Of a DNA stretch of 64,000 bases, positions 42,230-51,183 are shown piece after piece. Numbering within the stretch: the first letter of the stretch is position 1; each line of letters opens with the position of its first letter. Below the pieces are notes generated by a model. The model ran no database searches. It saw only the letters and a program-made list of their open reading frames with translations, and was not told the DNA's origin. The position numbers were made by a program, and so were the translations under genes. The DNA comes from JABDJX01 sp039942715 (GTDB taxonomy: Bacteria; Pseudomonadota; Alphaproteobacteria; Rhodobacterales; Rhodobacteraceae), in the NCBI GenBank assembly GCA_039942715.1, contig JBDVBY010000001.1, forward strand, positions 1 through 64,000, in the 5' to 3' direction.

Positions 42230-43212
42230 GCAAGGGCCACTGTTGCCGCACTCTCGGGCAGCTCTTCGTCAAAGCAGCGCTGATAAAACTCGGCGACCGT
42301 TTGGCGCTCAAGCTCGTCGCATTTGTTGAGGAACGACAAGCGGAACGCGTACCCAACGCTGCGGAAGACTTCGGCGTTTTGCGCCCAAGAGATCACCGTA
42401 CGCGGGCTCATCACTGTGGACAGATCGCCGTTCATAAAGGCTGTGCGAGTCATATCGGCGACCTTGACCATCTGGCTGATCACCTGACGGCCTTTTTCAG
42501 TATTATAGTGCGGCGCTTTGGACAGAACGATCGCGGATTCCGCGTCGTGGCTGAGATAGTTCAGCGTCGCAACAAGCGACCAACGGTCCATCTGAGCTTG
42601 GTTGATCTGCTGTGTGCCGTGATAAAGACCGGTCGTGTCGCCCAAACCGACTGTGTTGGCAGTGGCAAACAGACGGAAGTAAGGGTGCGGATCAAGCACT
42701 TCGTTCTGATCGAGGAGCGTCAGCTTACCGTCAACTTCCAGCACACGCTGGATCACAAACATCACATCCGCGCGGCCCGCATCGTATTCATCAAACACAA
42801 TCGCGGTCGGTGTGCGCAGCGCCCAAGGCAGGATGCCTTCCTGAAATTCGGTGTACTGCACGCCTTTATCCACTTTGATCTGATCTTTGCCGATCAGATC
42901 GATCCGCGAGATGTGGCTATCAAGGTTCACACGTACACAAGGCCAGTTCAGACGCGCTGCGACTTGTTCAATGTGGGTCGATTTACCTGTGCCGTGGTAG
43001 CCTTGGATCATCACACGACGGTTGTGCTGAAAGCCTGCCAGAATGGCCAAAGTGGTGTCGGGATCGAACTTATAAGTGTGATCGGTCTCAGGAACGCGGT
43101 CGGTGACCTCGTTGAACCCTTTGACCTTCATATCGACATCAAGGCCAAAAACTTCGCGGACATCAATGTCCTCGGTCGGCTTTGCATCAAGATCTACGCG
43201 GCGATAATCCAT
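42226..43212 (-). CDS. cobS: cobaltochelatase subunit CobS
   Basis: A 328-residue AAA+ ATPase. It has Walker A (GYHGTGKSTHIEQ, about 71-83), Walker B (TAIVFDEYDAG) and the MoxR/CobS-type arrangement, including RLFATANTVGLGDTTGLYHG. It forms a ring with CobT that drives cobalt insertion by CobN. It is first in the two-gene unit and overlaps cobT at its end. The cobN gene is not in the window. Confidence 0.93.
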   Translation of the reverse strand: MDYRRVDLDAKPTEDIDVREVFGLDVDMKVKGFNEVTDRVPETDHTYKFDPDTTLAILAGFQHNRRVMIQGYHGTGKSTHIEQVAARLNWPCVRVNLDSHISRIDLIGKDQIKVDKGVQYTEFQEGILPWALRTPTAIVFDEYDAGRADVMFVIQRVLEVDGKLTLLDQNEVLDPHPYFRLFATANTVGLGDTTGLYHGTQQINQAQMDRWSLVATLNYLSHDAESAIVLSKAPHYNTEKGRQVISQMVKVADMTRTAFMNGDLSTVMSPRTVISWAQNAEVFRSVGYAFRLSFLNKCDELERQTVAEFYQRCFDEELPESAATVALA

Positions 43213-43410
43213 TTAAACCCCTTATCGGCTAGGCTTGTCGGCTGTTGGCTCACACGTGCCTTATTCTGGCCTCTCGTGCAAGCCAAAGCGCCGAAATCGC
43301 GGGGAAATACCGCGTTTTAGGGCGTGTTTCGTAACAACACCCCGCGGGCTTGTGATTTCCCTGTGATCACGCCTTTTGTTAGGGTGCGCGCAATGAAGGA
43401 GACTGTTTTG

Positions 43411-43881
43411 ATGAAGAGACGTGAGTTTTTAGGAACCGCTTTGGCAGGTGCCGCTTTTGTTGCGATCGCCCCGGCAAAGGCGTCTTCCGGTAATTTTGAA
43501 GTAACCCGTTCGGACGCAGAATGGCGTTCGCGCTTGTCGAAATTGCAGTACAAAGTGATGCGCAAAGAGGGAACCGAACCAGCCGGGTCGAGCCCTCTGG
43601 ATAAGAACTACAACGCTGGCACTTACGCGTGCCGTGGCTGCGATTTGCCCGTCTACTCTTCAAAGCACAAGTTTGACAGCAAAACTGGATGGCCGTCGTT
43701 CTGGCAGTCGTTGCCGCGCGCCGTCGGCACCAAGCCTGATCGCAAGCTGTTCACCGTGCGCACCGAAGTGCATTGCCGCCGCTGCGGTAGCCACTTGGGA
43801 CACATTTTTGACGATGGGCCAGCACCGACCGGGAAGCGCCACTGTCTGAACGGTGTAAGCCTTAAGTTTTTAGCCGCTTAA
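43411..43881 (+). CDS. msrB: periplasmic peptide-methionine (R)-S-oxide reductase
   Basis: A 156-residue MsrB with a Tat signal (KRREFLGTALAGAAFVAIA, twin Arg at 3-4). The zinc Cys pairs are C74/C77 and C122/C125, and the catalytic Cys is C145 in GKRHCLNGVSLKF. It reduces methionine R-sulfoxides in the periplasm, a protection of exported proteins. The ATG at 43411 has AAGGAG about 9 bases upstream; the frame is open to 43324. It is followed by a strong terminator. Confidence 0.93.
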   Translation: MKRREFLGTALAGAAFVAIAPAKASSGNFEVTRSDAEWRSRLSKLQYKVMRKEGTEPAGSSPLDKNYNAGTYACRGCDLPVYSSKHKFDSKTGWPSFWQSLPRAVGTKPDRKLFTVRTEVHCRRCGSHLGHIFDDGPAPTGKRHCLNGVSLKFLAA

Positions 43882-43901
43882 TCCCCCTCGTAACAAGTAA
43901 G

Positions 43902-43934
43902 AAACCCAGCAGCGTCAGGCTGCTGGGTTTTTTT
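43902..43934 (+). terminator. rho-independent terminator of msrB
   Basis: AAACCCAGCAGC, loop GTCAG, GCTGCTGGGTTT (12-base perfect stem) followed by a T run, 20 bases after the msrB stop. It also faces the convergent SemiSWEET gene. Confidence 0.92.
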
Positions 43935-43971
43935 GTAAAGGGCGTATGTCTGCTTTGAGCCCAATGTGGAG

Positions 43972-44292
43972 CTATGCCGCAAATTCGGCGGGGTGGGCGA
44001 TCTCTTGATGTCGCCCCGGCATGCCAGCCAGCTTTGCCTTAAGAACCTGCCAGAACAAAATTCCCGCCATTAGGCACCCAAGCGCGGAGAAGGTCGTCAT
44101 CGACACCGAGCCCACGGATATGCCGTAGGCGAGCCACATGCTGTTCGCCGCGCATTGGAGTGCGTTGCGAGACGCGCTTTGCGTCGCTGCGCAATCGGGT
44201 TTGCGCAAATTGGCTAGGAGTTGCGGGACCGAACTTACCAAGTTTATCAGCCCTGCGGCAAAACCAAGTAATTCGACAGAGACGGCGTCCAT
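43972..44292 (-). CDS. SemiSWEET / PQ-loop family transporter, second copy
   Basis: A 106-residue protein with three predicted membrane helices and the PQ-loop SVPQLLANLRKPDC, close to the 8843 protein (shared SxPQLxANLR, NxMWLxYGxSVGSxSM and GCLMA). Its N-terminus and tail differ. The ATG at 44292 is preferred, since AGAGGA lies about 9 bases before it; the frame is open to 44322. It is convergent with msrB. Substrate unknown. Confidence 0.78.
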   Translation of the reverse strand: MDAVSVELLGFAAGLINLVSSVPQLLANLRKPDCAATQSASRNALQCAANSMWLAYGISVGSVSMTTFSALGCLMAGILFWQVLKAKLAGMPGRHQEIAHPAEFAA

Positions 44293-44584
44293 AATCCATT
44301 CCTCTTTTAATGCGTCCGGCAACTTTCCTAACGTGAGTGCCGAAACCTAGAACTGCCAACGGTCTGCTGGCTGGTGTGCGGGTCGCCTTGCTCTCTGGGA
44401 AGAAGAACGAAAGCGAATGCACATGCTTTAGTCGGAAAAGCGTTTCGGGCGTGTGTCAGAGGACAACCAAATTTCCTTCAATTGTTTCAGTCAGAGAGAC
44501 CGCCGAAAGGGCGTTGTTTTGGCCGGACAGTTCTATCGTGGTGAAAGGTGCATCTGCGAAACAGGGCTTGGTTCACCCGCAGGT

Positions 44585-45610
44585 TTATTGCGCCAGAACA
44601 GGAAAGCCGCCGACAACATCGCTCAGCCAGACGCGCGCATTTGGGACGACCAATTCAAGCTGGGTCAAATCGTTCACGCAAAGAAATTTCACGTCAGGTC
44701 TGCGCGCTCGGTTCAGTAGCGCCCAGGTCTTCTCTGCTGGCTCGCCAATGCCTTGACCGCTTTCAACGTGCAGATGATCTTTGACCGCATTTATAACGGC
44801 GGCGTTTTCTGCAAGACAGGTTTGGTTGTGCAATCCCTGCGGCAAAAACTGGCTTAGGTCGCGAAACCGATGTTTGACGTTGGCGCTGAACGCTTCGGCG
44901 TGGTGATCAAACAGGCGCGCCATGACAGTGCGGCACATCGGATGAACGACATGGTCGGTGGCAAACATGCGGCGTGCCGTCACCCCGGCCATCTGTGCGG
45001 CGTTGATCTGCATGAAGTGGTTGAACTTGGCTGGATCTGCCCGCACGCCGGGCGCGTCGAGCAGGGCGCTGTAATCAACCCAGCTTCCGCGCAAGACGGG
45101 CAGGTCGCCCTGGAACACCTCCGCTTGTTGCAGGGGCTCTGTCAGAAAGACATCATCGTTGAAATAAACAAAACGCTCGCTCAATCCGTCAATGCGCCAA
45201 AGCAGGCTTTCTATCGCCAAAGAGTTGAACGTGGGTAGGTCGGAGTTGAATTCGCGAAAGATGTCTTTGTGCAGGACAATCTCTGTTTTGGCGCGCAACT
45301 CCGCCGACAGCGGCGAAAGATCTGGCACTTCGTGATCGACAACAATCCATAACTTGCGCATCCAAGGCGCAAAATTCTCAATGGATTGCAGGCAATATAG
45401 AATCTCACCGCTGCTGGCCCAGCGGTGCGGATTGACCGCGTTTTCATGCAATTCAACGCCGGCTTGCGCCATGTAGTGTTCGCGCGCTCGGCGGTGGCGA
45501 AGTGTATTTCCATCGACCCAGGTGATGACAGCATCAATAGGGGCGTCGGTTTCAGGTCTTGGGTGGGTCACTATGTTCGAAGCTGCTTTATGGTCAGTCA
45601 GCCGAACCAC
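44585..45610 (-). CDS. Stealth-family capsular polysaccharide phosphotransferase
   Basis: A 341-residue protein matching Stealth proteins, which transfer sugar-phosphate residues in surface polysaccharides: DAVITWVDG near the start (conserved region 1), EILYCLQSIENFAPWMRKLW and FNSLAIESLLWRIDGLSERF, VYFNDDVFLTEPL, and a later RFRDLSQFLPQGLHN. The start is a GTG with a weak ribosome-binding site; an alternative GTG lies 13 codons in. It follows the J-domain-like gene by 13 bases on the same strand. No other capsule genes are nearby. Confidence 0.85.
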   Translation of the reverse strand: MVRLTDHKAASNIVTHPRPETDAPIDAVITWVDGNTLRHRRAREHYMAQAGVELHENAVNPHRWASSGEILYCLQSIENFAPWMRKLWIVVDHEVPDLSPLSAELRAKTEIVLHKDIFREFNSDLPTFNSLAIESLLWRIDGLSERFVYFNDDVFLTEPLQQAEVFQGDLPVLRGSWVDYSALLDAPGVRADPAKFNHFMQINAAQMAGVTARRMFATDHVVHPMCRTVMARLFDHHAEAFSANVKHRFRDLSQFLPQGLHNQTCLAENAAVINAVKDHLHVESGQGIGEPAEKTWALLNRARRPDVKFLCVNDLTQLELVVPNARVWLSDVVGGFPVLAQ

Positions 45611-45623
45611 TTAGCGCAAAAAG

Positions 45624-46250
45624 TCACTTCTGAAAGTTTCGACTTTCCTTGATCTGGTCCCAAGCCCACACAACTTCGCCCAATTGTTCTTCATGGCCAC
45701 GGTCGCCACCGTTCATGTCAGGATGAAGAACCTTGATCAGAGCTTTGTAACTCTTGCGGATTTCCGCCTTGGTCCAGTGATCCTTGGATTCCAGAATGTC
45801 CAACGCGCGCCGCTCGGTAGGCGGGAGTTTGCGGGTGCCAGTGATGGAACGGCCCGGGTTGCGCGTCGCGTTGCTGCCCAAAATCTGGTGCGGGTCATCC
45901 ACCCCAAGGCGTGACCATGCGCGGGCCTCGTCGCCTTTTGCGAAGGGTTTTGTTTCACGCTCCCACACGCGGTCTTTGTCGACCTGTTCGGCAAACTCTT
46001 CTTCTGTTTGACCTTGGAAGAAGTTCCATTTCAAATTGTATTCGCGCACATGCGTTTTGCAGAACCAATAAAACTCATCCAGATCGTCGGGAGATTTTGG
46101 CGCACGGTACTGGCCTGTATCTTCGCACCCCGGATGCTCGCAAACGCGGGTTGATGTTTCAAACGCCCCAGACATGCCGCGCCGTCCGCGCGAGCGCTTC
46201 TTTTTGTCTTTCGACACGCTCATATCAAATCCAAAGGGGTCGTTTTTCAT
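45624..46250 (-). CDS. J-domain (DnaJ-like) protein
   Basis: A 208-residue cytoplasmic protein. The C-terminal about 65 residues form a J domain with the HPD motif (IRKSYKALIKVLHPDMNGGD). The N-terminal part has a basic start and Cys/His residues (CEHPGC, WFCKTHVREY) that may bind zinc. It lacks the Gly/Phe and zinc-finger regions of full DnaJ. Type-III J-proteins next to bolA are a common arrangement in alphaproteobacteria. The ATG at 46250 is chosen. It is divergent from bolA and precedes the Stealth gene. Confidence 0.85.
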   Translation of the reverse strand: MKNDPFGFDMSVSKDKKKRSRGRRGMSGAFETSTRVCEHPGCEDTGQYRAPKSPDDLDEFYWFCKTHVREYNLKWNFFQGQTEEEFAEQVDKDRVWERETKPFAKGDEARAWSRLGVDDPHQILGSNATRNPGRSITGTRKLPPTERRALDILESKDHWTKAEIRKSYKALIKVLHPDMNGGDRGHEEQLGEVVWAWDQIKESRNFQK

Positions 46251-46327
46251 GCTCTACCTGCCTTTCCGACTCGGACCCAAGAGTTTACCGTCTTGATGGA
46301 AAGAATGAAGAGGGAAGACGCAAAAAA

Positions 46328-46585
46328 ATGGCCGTAACCGAAGAAATGCGTGAAAGGCTGACCAAAGCGCTGGCGCCAAGCCGCCTGGAAATCCGTGATG
46401 ACAGTGAAAGTCACCGTGGGCATGCGGGGTTTCAAGAGGGCGGCGAAAGCCATTTTCACATTACGATTGCAGCCGATGCGCTTGGCGAGATGAGTCGCAT
46501 AGCGCGCCACCGCGCCATCCACGACGCTTTGGGCGCCGATCTGATGGGGCGCATTCACGCACTTGAGTTAAAGATCGAGGTTTAG
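46328..46585 (+). CDS. bolA: BolA-family protein
   Basis: An 85-residue BolA protein. The SESHRGHAGFQEGGESHFHI stretch (about 26-45) and the following HRAIHDALGADLMGRIHALE helix are diagnostic. BolA works with monothiol glutaredoxin in Fe-S and iron sensing and also in stress response. The longer frame from 45911 is an artefact across the divergent promoter region; the ATG at 46328 fits the family length. It is divergent from the J-domain gene. Confidence 0.93.
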   Translation: MAVTEEMRERLTKALAPSRLEIRDDSESHRGHAGFQEGGESHFHITIAADALGEMSRIARHRAIHDALGADLMGRIHALELKIEV

Positions 46586-46977
46586 TCGCCGCGCGCCGAT
46601 CCGAGCGGCGGTGCACTGTTGGTATGCGCGTCATCAAGCGTCACAGGACGCGGCGCAGGGTCGTGCTGTGTTTGTTCAAAGTCGTCTTCAACGGGAACGG
46701 CGGATGGAGTAGGGGCTGCTTGCAACGCGAGCGGTTCTGCGCCCGCTTCCAAGCGGCGGAAGATCAGAACGTTCTGATACACCGTCTGTGTGCCGGTCAA
46801 ACCTTTGCGCTCATCACAGGGCAATGTTTCAGCGCGGACATATTCCCAACCCTCGGCCGCCATCTCGTTGAGCTGATCGGTCATCGACAGGGCAAATCGG
46901 TCTTCCGTCGACTTAACGCCCTTGGCTTTTGTGCCTTGATGGGGGGCGGGTATCGCCTTGTACTCAAAATTCCGCAT
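46582..46977 (-). CDS. DUF4177-like protein
   Basis: A 131-residue protein. The first about 80 residues (MRNFEYKAIPAPHQGTKAKG, LNEMAAEGWEYVRAETLPC, QNVLIFRRL) match the DUF4177 pattern of short strand-helix proteins. The remainder is a Pro/Ala/Asp-rich, probably disordered tail. Its role is unknown. It converges on bolA and overlaps its last 4 bases. Confidence 0.75.
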   Translation of the reverse strand: MRNFEYKAIPAPHQGTKAKGVKSTEDRFALSMTDQLNEMAAEGWEYVRAETLPCDERKGLTGTQTVYQNVLIFRRLEAGAEPLALQAAPTPSAVPVEDDFEQTQHDPAPRPVTLDDAHTNSAPPLGSARGD

Positions 46978-47274
46978 GGGCCCTGTCCTTTGCTCGTTTG
47001 GACGTCAATTAGCAGAGGTCTTTGCAAAGCAAAACCCGTGGCGTACGGGATAAGCCAAACTCCACTGCAGCGTCATGTCGCGCAGCAAGTTTTGTTATAA
47101 TGCTGAAATACAACAGTTTTACACGCAAGGGTTGAGATATTGTCCGGATGAATCGGCTTTTAGGCAGTATTTCACCCATAAACTGGTTTACTTTGTCATA
47201 ACGATGTTGCAAAAAGCCAGAGACTGCTGGGCAAAGGGTCGTTATCCCAGACGACTTTGAAGGGAAGAGTTAAA

Positions 47275-47745
47275 ATGGTGAGAACAACAAAATTTAAAGC
47301 AGCGCTCGCGATTGTCGCGTTCGGTGTATCTTCGCAAGCGTCTTTCGCTGCGACAGACACGAGCTGTAACCCATTCGCGCGTGGTGCAGACTGCAATGGC
47401 GCGGTCGCTTTTGGAAATTCCAACGGCTCGACATTCACACGCTATGGCATCGCATCTTCACGCGGCGCATTCCAGGCACCGGGCTTCACAGCACGCGGTA
47501 GCTCTCGCGGCTTTGGTCAGATTCTGCGCAACCTGCCAACACGGGTCAGCGAACAGGCTGTTGCATTGGAAGAAGCAACCGAGGTGGACGACATCACGGA
47601 TGTGGTAGAGATCATCGACGAAGTGGTTGAGGAAACTTCTGAAGAAACAGATGGCGGCATTTCAGTCGTGCCGGTTCCAGCTTCAGCTGCCCTGCTTCTT
47701 GCAGGCCTTGGCGGTCTGGTCGCGATGCGCCGCAAGAAAAGCTAG
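47275..47745 (+). CDS. exported protein with VPLPA-CTERM-like sorting signal
   Basis: A 156-residue protein with a Sec signal peptide (about 1-26, SSQASFA-ATD). The middle is Gly/Ser/Arg-rich, then acidic (about 100-130). The C-terminus has the PEP-CTERM/VPLPA layout: a Val-Pro-Val-Pro-Ala motif, a hydrophobic stretch, and MRRKKS. Such tails are cut by an exosortase-type enzyme in the inner membrane and mark proteins for the surface or extracellular polymer. The ATG at 47275 is preferred over the TTG at 47257. It has a strong terminator behind it. No exosortase is in the window. Confidence 0.8.
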   Translation: MVRTTKFKAALAIVAFGVSSQASFAATDTSCNPFARGADCNGAVAFGNSNGSTFTRYGIASSRGAFQAPGFTARGSSRGFGQILRNLPTRVSEQAVALEEATEVDDITDVVEIIDEVVEETSEETDGGISVVPVPASAALLLAGLGGLVAMRRKKS

Positions 47746-47768
47746 GGCTTTTCCGTCATAAGATTTGC

Positions 47769-47798
47769 AAACGCCTGCGACACCGTCGCGGGCGTTTT
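47769..47798 (+). terminator. rho-independent terminator
   Basis: AAACGCCTGCGA, loop CACCG, TCGCGGGCGTTT (12-base stem, one G-T) followed by a short T run, 23 bases after the VPLPA-CTERM gene stop. Confidence 0.8.
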
Positions 47799-47864
47799 GC
47801 GTTAGGGCAGGTCGTTTATGAGGGCGCTTCGACATGGCCAATGCCATGCGCGTTTTGGATAAGC

Positions 47865-49373
47865 CTAACCCAACTTCTTCGCCACAATCTCATTCACAGC
47901 CTTCGGGTTCGCTTTACCCCCCGTCGCTTTCATCACCTGACCCACGAACCAGCCCGCTAGCTTGGGGTTCTCGCGGGCCTTTTCGACCTGCGCGGGGTTG
48001 TCGGCGATGATCTGATCGACGGCGGCTTCGATAGCGCCCGTGTCGGTCACCTGTTTCATGCCGCGGCTTTCGACGATTTCGGCGGGGTCGCCGCCCTCAG
48101 TATAGACAATCTCGAATAGGTCTTTGGCGATTTTACCCGAGATCGCGTCAGAGGAAATCAAGCCAATGATCTTACCGAGCTGATCGGGCGAGACCGGGCT
48201 TTCGGTGATCTCTTTGTCGTCCTTTTTCAGGCGGCCAAACAGCTCGTTGATCACCCAGTTTGCAGCGAGTTTGCCGTCGTGTCCCTTGGCGACTGCTTCA
48301 AAGTAGGTTGCGTCCTCAACGTCTGCCGTCAAAACGCCCGCGTCGTATTCCGTCATGCCATAGTCCGCCACAAAGCGCGCTTTCTTGGCGTCGGGCAGTT
48401 CAGGTAGCGCGGCCCCGATGTCATCCACCCAAGCCTGTTCAATTTCAAGTGGCATCAGGTCTGGGCAAGGGAAATAGCGATAGTCGTGCGCTTCTTCCTT
48501 AGAGCGCATCGAGCGGGTTTCGTTCTTGTCGGGATCATACAGGCGGGTTTCCTGATCGATGCTGCCACCGTCTTCCAAAATGGCGATCTGACGTCGTGCC
48601 TCAATATCAATGGCTTGTTGAATAAAGCGCATCGAGTTCATGTTTTTGATCTCACACCGCGTGCCGAGATGGGCGAAATCCTGGCTTTCTTGATATTTTT
48701 CATAGTCACCGGGGCGGCAGACGCTGACGTTCACATCCGCGCGCAGGTTGCCGTTTTGCATGTTGCCATCGCAAGTGCCCAAGTACCGCAGGATCTGGCG
48801 CAGTTTCACCACATAAGCCGCCGCTTCTTCGGGGCCGCGGATATCGGGGCGACTGACGATCTCCATCAGGGCCACGCCGGTGCGGTTCAGATCAACAAAG
48901 GACATTGCAGGGTCCATGTCGTGGATCGACTTGCCCGCGTCCTGTTCAAGGTGAATGCGCTCAACCCGCACAAGGCGCGCGATCCCCGGGCCCATGTCGA
49001 CCAAAATTTCGCCTTCGCCGACGATTGGGTGGTAAAGCTGGCTGATCTGATATCCTTGCGGGAGATCAGGGTAAAAGTAGTTCTTGCGATCAAAGGCGCT
49101 TGTGAGATTGATCTCGGCCTTAAGACCCAATCCGGTGCGCACCGCCTGCTCGACGCAATACTCGTTGATGACGGGCAGCATGCCGGGCATAGCCGCGTCG
49201 ACAAAAGCAACGTTCGAGTTCGGTGCCGCTCCAAAGGTGGTCGAAGCGCCAGAAAACAGCTTGGCGTTCGAGGCGACTTGCGCGTGCACTTCCAGACCGA
49301 TCACAAGTTCCCAATCGCCAGTCGCTCCGGCGATGACTTTGGGTTTCGGGGTTTCGTATGTCAGATCAAGCAT
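47865..49373 (-). CDS. gatB: Asp-tRNA(Asn)/Glu-tRNA(Gln) amidotransferase subunit B
   Basis: A 502-residue protein with GatB landmarks: LVIGLEVHAQVASNAKLFSG near the start, GTRCEIKNMNSMRFIQQAID, HDYRYFPCPDLMPLEI and the C-terminal GatB/YqeY helical domain. It binds misacylated tRNA and, with GatA and GatC, converts it to the correct aminoacyl-tRNA. gatA and gatC are not in the window. The ATG at 49373 fits (MLDLTYETPK); the frame is open to 49403. Confidence 0.95.
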   Translation of the reverse strand: MLDLTYETPKPKVIAGATGDWELVIGLEVHAQVASNAKLFSGASTTFGAAPNSNVAFVDAAMPGMLPVINEYCVEQAVRTGLGLKAEINLTSAFDRKNYFYPDLPQGYQISQLYHPIVGEGEILVDMGPGIARLVRVERIHLEQDAGKSIHDMDPAMSFVDLNRTGVALMEIVSRPDIRGPEEAAAYVVKLRQILRYLGTCDGNMQNGNLRADVNVSVCRPGDYEKYQESQDFAHLGTRCEIKNMNSMRFIQQAIDIEARRQIAILEDGGSIDQETRLYDPDKNETRSMRSKEEAHDYRYFPCPDLMPLEIEQAWVDDIGAALPELPDAKKARFVADYGMTEYDAGVLTADVEDATYFEAVAKGHDGKLAANWVINELFGRLKKDDKEITESPVSPDQLGKIIGLISSDAISGKIAKDLFEIVYTEGGDPAEIVESRGMKQVTDTGAIEAAVDQIIADNPAQVEKARENPKLAGWFVGQVMKATGGKANPKAVNEIVAKKLG

Positions 49374-49481
49374 GGCGCCGCTCCGTGCGTTCAAAAGGCT
49401 CAAATTCTTCTAGGCAAGGCACGGGGGCTGCGCAAGCCAAGCTGCCATTTTCTGGGCAAAATTGCTTGCTAAACCGCTCAT

Positions 49482-49946
49482 ATGGAACGTGAAACGCCTC
49501 AACGCAGAAGTATTTTCTATCCTATTGGAACGGTCGCTGCCCTGTCAGTCCCGGCATTTGTGCTTGTCCTACTTGGCGGAGCGCAGCTCTTCATGATGCC
49601 CCAAGGCAGCGGTTTTCCCGCAGATGAGACGTTTTGGCGTCCGCTGATCCCGTTTGGCCTCTTTGCAATCGTTTGTCTTACAATCGCACTGCTTTCTTGG
49701 CGCGCAAAAGGATTGCGCGATGTGTTTTTAGGCGTGGGCATCCTGTTCGCAGGCGGTACGCTTGGAATTGGCATGATGATGTTTGCCCTCGCAGAGCGTC
49801 CGGGAGTTGAAGATTATGTGCGCGCCACGCCCGCCACACCGGAAAACAACTATACCTGTACGCGTCAAGCTAATGGAACGATGGCTTGCCTGAATGAGCT
49901 TGGTGAGGCGAACCCGAACTTTACCTCTCAGGTCGTCACGCGTTAA
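49482..49946 (+). CDS. membrane protein of unknown function
   Basis: A 154-residue protein. Three hydrophobic segments are visible (about 15-38, 52-70, 78-100), followed by a soluble tail that contains two Cys (NYTCTRQANGTMACLNE), possibly a disulfide on the periplasmic side. I do not recognise the family. It is divergent from gatB, with 108 bases to it, and stands alone by spacing. Confidence 0.7.
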   Translation: MERETPQRRSIFYPIGTVAALSVPAFVLVLLGGAQLFMMPQGSGFPADETFWRPLIPFGLFAIVCLTIALLSWRAKGLRDVFLGVGILFAGGTLGIGMMMFALAERPGVEDYVRATPATPENNYTCTRQANGTMACLNELGEANPNFTSQVVTR

Positions 49947-50053
49947 CCATTGTTGCATTTGAAGCGGATCATTGCCCGTCGCAGTGGTAAACCCTTGGCA
50001 GAACGTGCGACTTCATGCATCTCTAATCCTTGGGGCGCTAAACGGTTGGTCTT

Positions 50054-50737
50054 ATGCGAACTCTGATTTTCTCTCTTTTGCTGGGTTTCCCTGCTTTTGC
50101 GCAAAACGCAGCACCGTCGCGTCCTGTAGTGGACGACTATTCCGTTGGGCTCGTTCCTGTTGAGCGTCCCGCGGCGCGCAGTGCGGATGTGCCACGTGCC
50201 AGATGGGAACATCGAAATGGCGGAATGTTATGGACACGCGTTGCGCTGTCGGCTGTGCAAACCCACGGAGCGCCTTTGACCAAAACCGTGCCAAAAGACA
50301 TTGCGGAATGGTGTCCGGCCTATCCTGATCACGACACGCCAGAGCGCGCCGCGTTTTGGGCGGCACTCCTTTCAACCCTGTCGCGCTATGAAAGCACGTG
50401 GAAACCGACGGCTGTTGGGGGAAATGGGCGCTGGTTCGGCTTGATGCAAATTTATCCTCCGACTGCCGAATTTCGCAACTGTCGCGTGCAAACCGGGACC
50501 GGGCTCAAAAGCGCTGCGGCGAACCTGAACTGTGCTGTGCGGATTATGGCGATCACCGTTCCGCGCGATGAGGCTATTTCAGTGAAGGACACGCGCTGGC
50601 GTGGTGTTGCGGCAGATTGGGGACCTATCCGTACAGATTGGATGCGCCGCGACATGCAGCGTTACACCAAGCGCCAGCCTTATTGTCGGCTGTTGTCTGA
50701 AGTGCGCCCAAGAACGCGCCCTGCGCAGGTTCAGTGA
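50054..50737 (+). CDS. lytic transglycosylase (SLT) domain protein
   Basis: A 227-residue exported protein. A Sec signal peptide covers about 1-16 (LGFPAFAQN). A soluble-lytic-transglycosylase core is recognisable, with RYESTWKPTAVGGNGRWFGL (catalytic Glu in ESTW), LMQIYPPTAEFRNC and later CAVRIMAITV. Such enzymes cleave peptidoglycan glycan strands in the periplasm. It is somewhat short for the family, with no LysM or other domain. It has no operon partner. Confidence 0.82.
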   Translation: MRTLIFSLLLGFPAFAQNAAPSRPVVDDYSVGLVPVERPAARSADVPRARWEHRNGGMLWTRVALSAVQTHGAPLTKTVPKDIAEWCPAYPDHDTPERAAFWAALLSTLSRYESTWKPTAVGGNGRWFGLMQIYPPTAEFRNCRVQTGTGLKSAAANLNCAVRIMAITVPRDEAISVKDTRWRGVAADWGPIRTDWMRRDMQRYTKRQPYCRLLSEVRPRTRPAQVQ

Positions 50738-50889
50738 ACAAATAGTTTGACGGAAGGTCGAAACGTGGAATCTGTGGCGAAGCGGCGGCTTCGAGACCAA
50801 AGCTACGTGGAAGCGAATGCGCTATGGAGTAGATATTCGCCCTGAATAGAGCCAAGCTGGCCTTCGATGTTCTGTACTCGGGAAACCAA

Positions 50890-51093
50890 ATGAGCAAGCT
50901 GAGTGATCAGGAAAAAATTGAAGAAATCTACCTCGTCCTTAGTGATCTGAGGAGCCTGTTGCATAGGGAAAGCAACACCTTAGCTGATTTCCAACGGATT
51001 GCCCAAGACTACACCAAACGGATTGCAATCGGAGCAAGGTTTGCTGCGGATATGCTTCCAAACGATGTCGTTGCAAAGCACAATGAACCTTAG
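50890..51093 (+). CDS. small hypothetical helical protein
   Basis: A 67-residue protein that is highly charged and helical (SDQEKIEEIYLVLSDLRSLL, IAQDYTKRIAIGARFAADML), with GGGAAA 6 bases before the ATG. No family is recognised. It lies in spacer DNA with degenerate repeats on both sides, so expression is plausible rather than certain. Confidence 0.5.
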   Translation: MSKLSDQEKIEEIYLVLSDLRSLLHRESNTLADFQRIAQDYTKRIAIGARFAADMLPNDVVAKHNEP

Positions 51094-51183
51094 AAACCCT
51101 TGAAAGCTGGGCGAAAGGCTAACGGCGCTTCCCCGAATGCACAGGGCCGCAATTGCGAATAATTCGCTTAAAGCTTTAACGTC

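Noticed and set aside
45911..46585. 224-codon frame containing BolA
   Set aside because: The upstream 139 codons are antisense to the J-domain gene; the BolA part begins at 46328.
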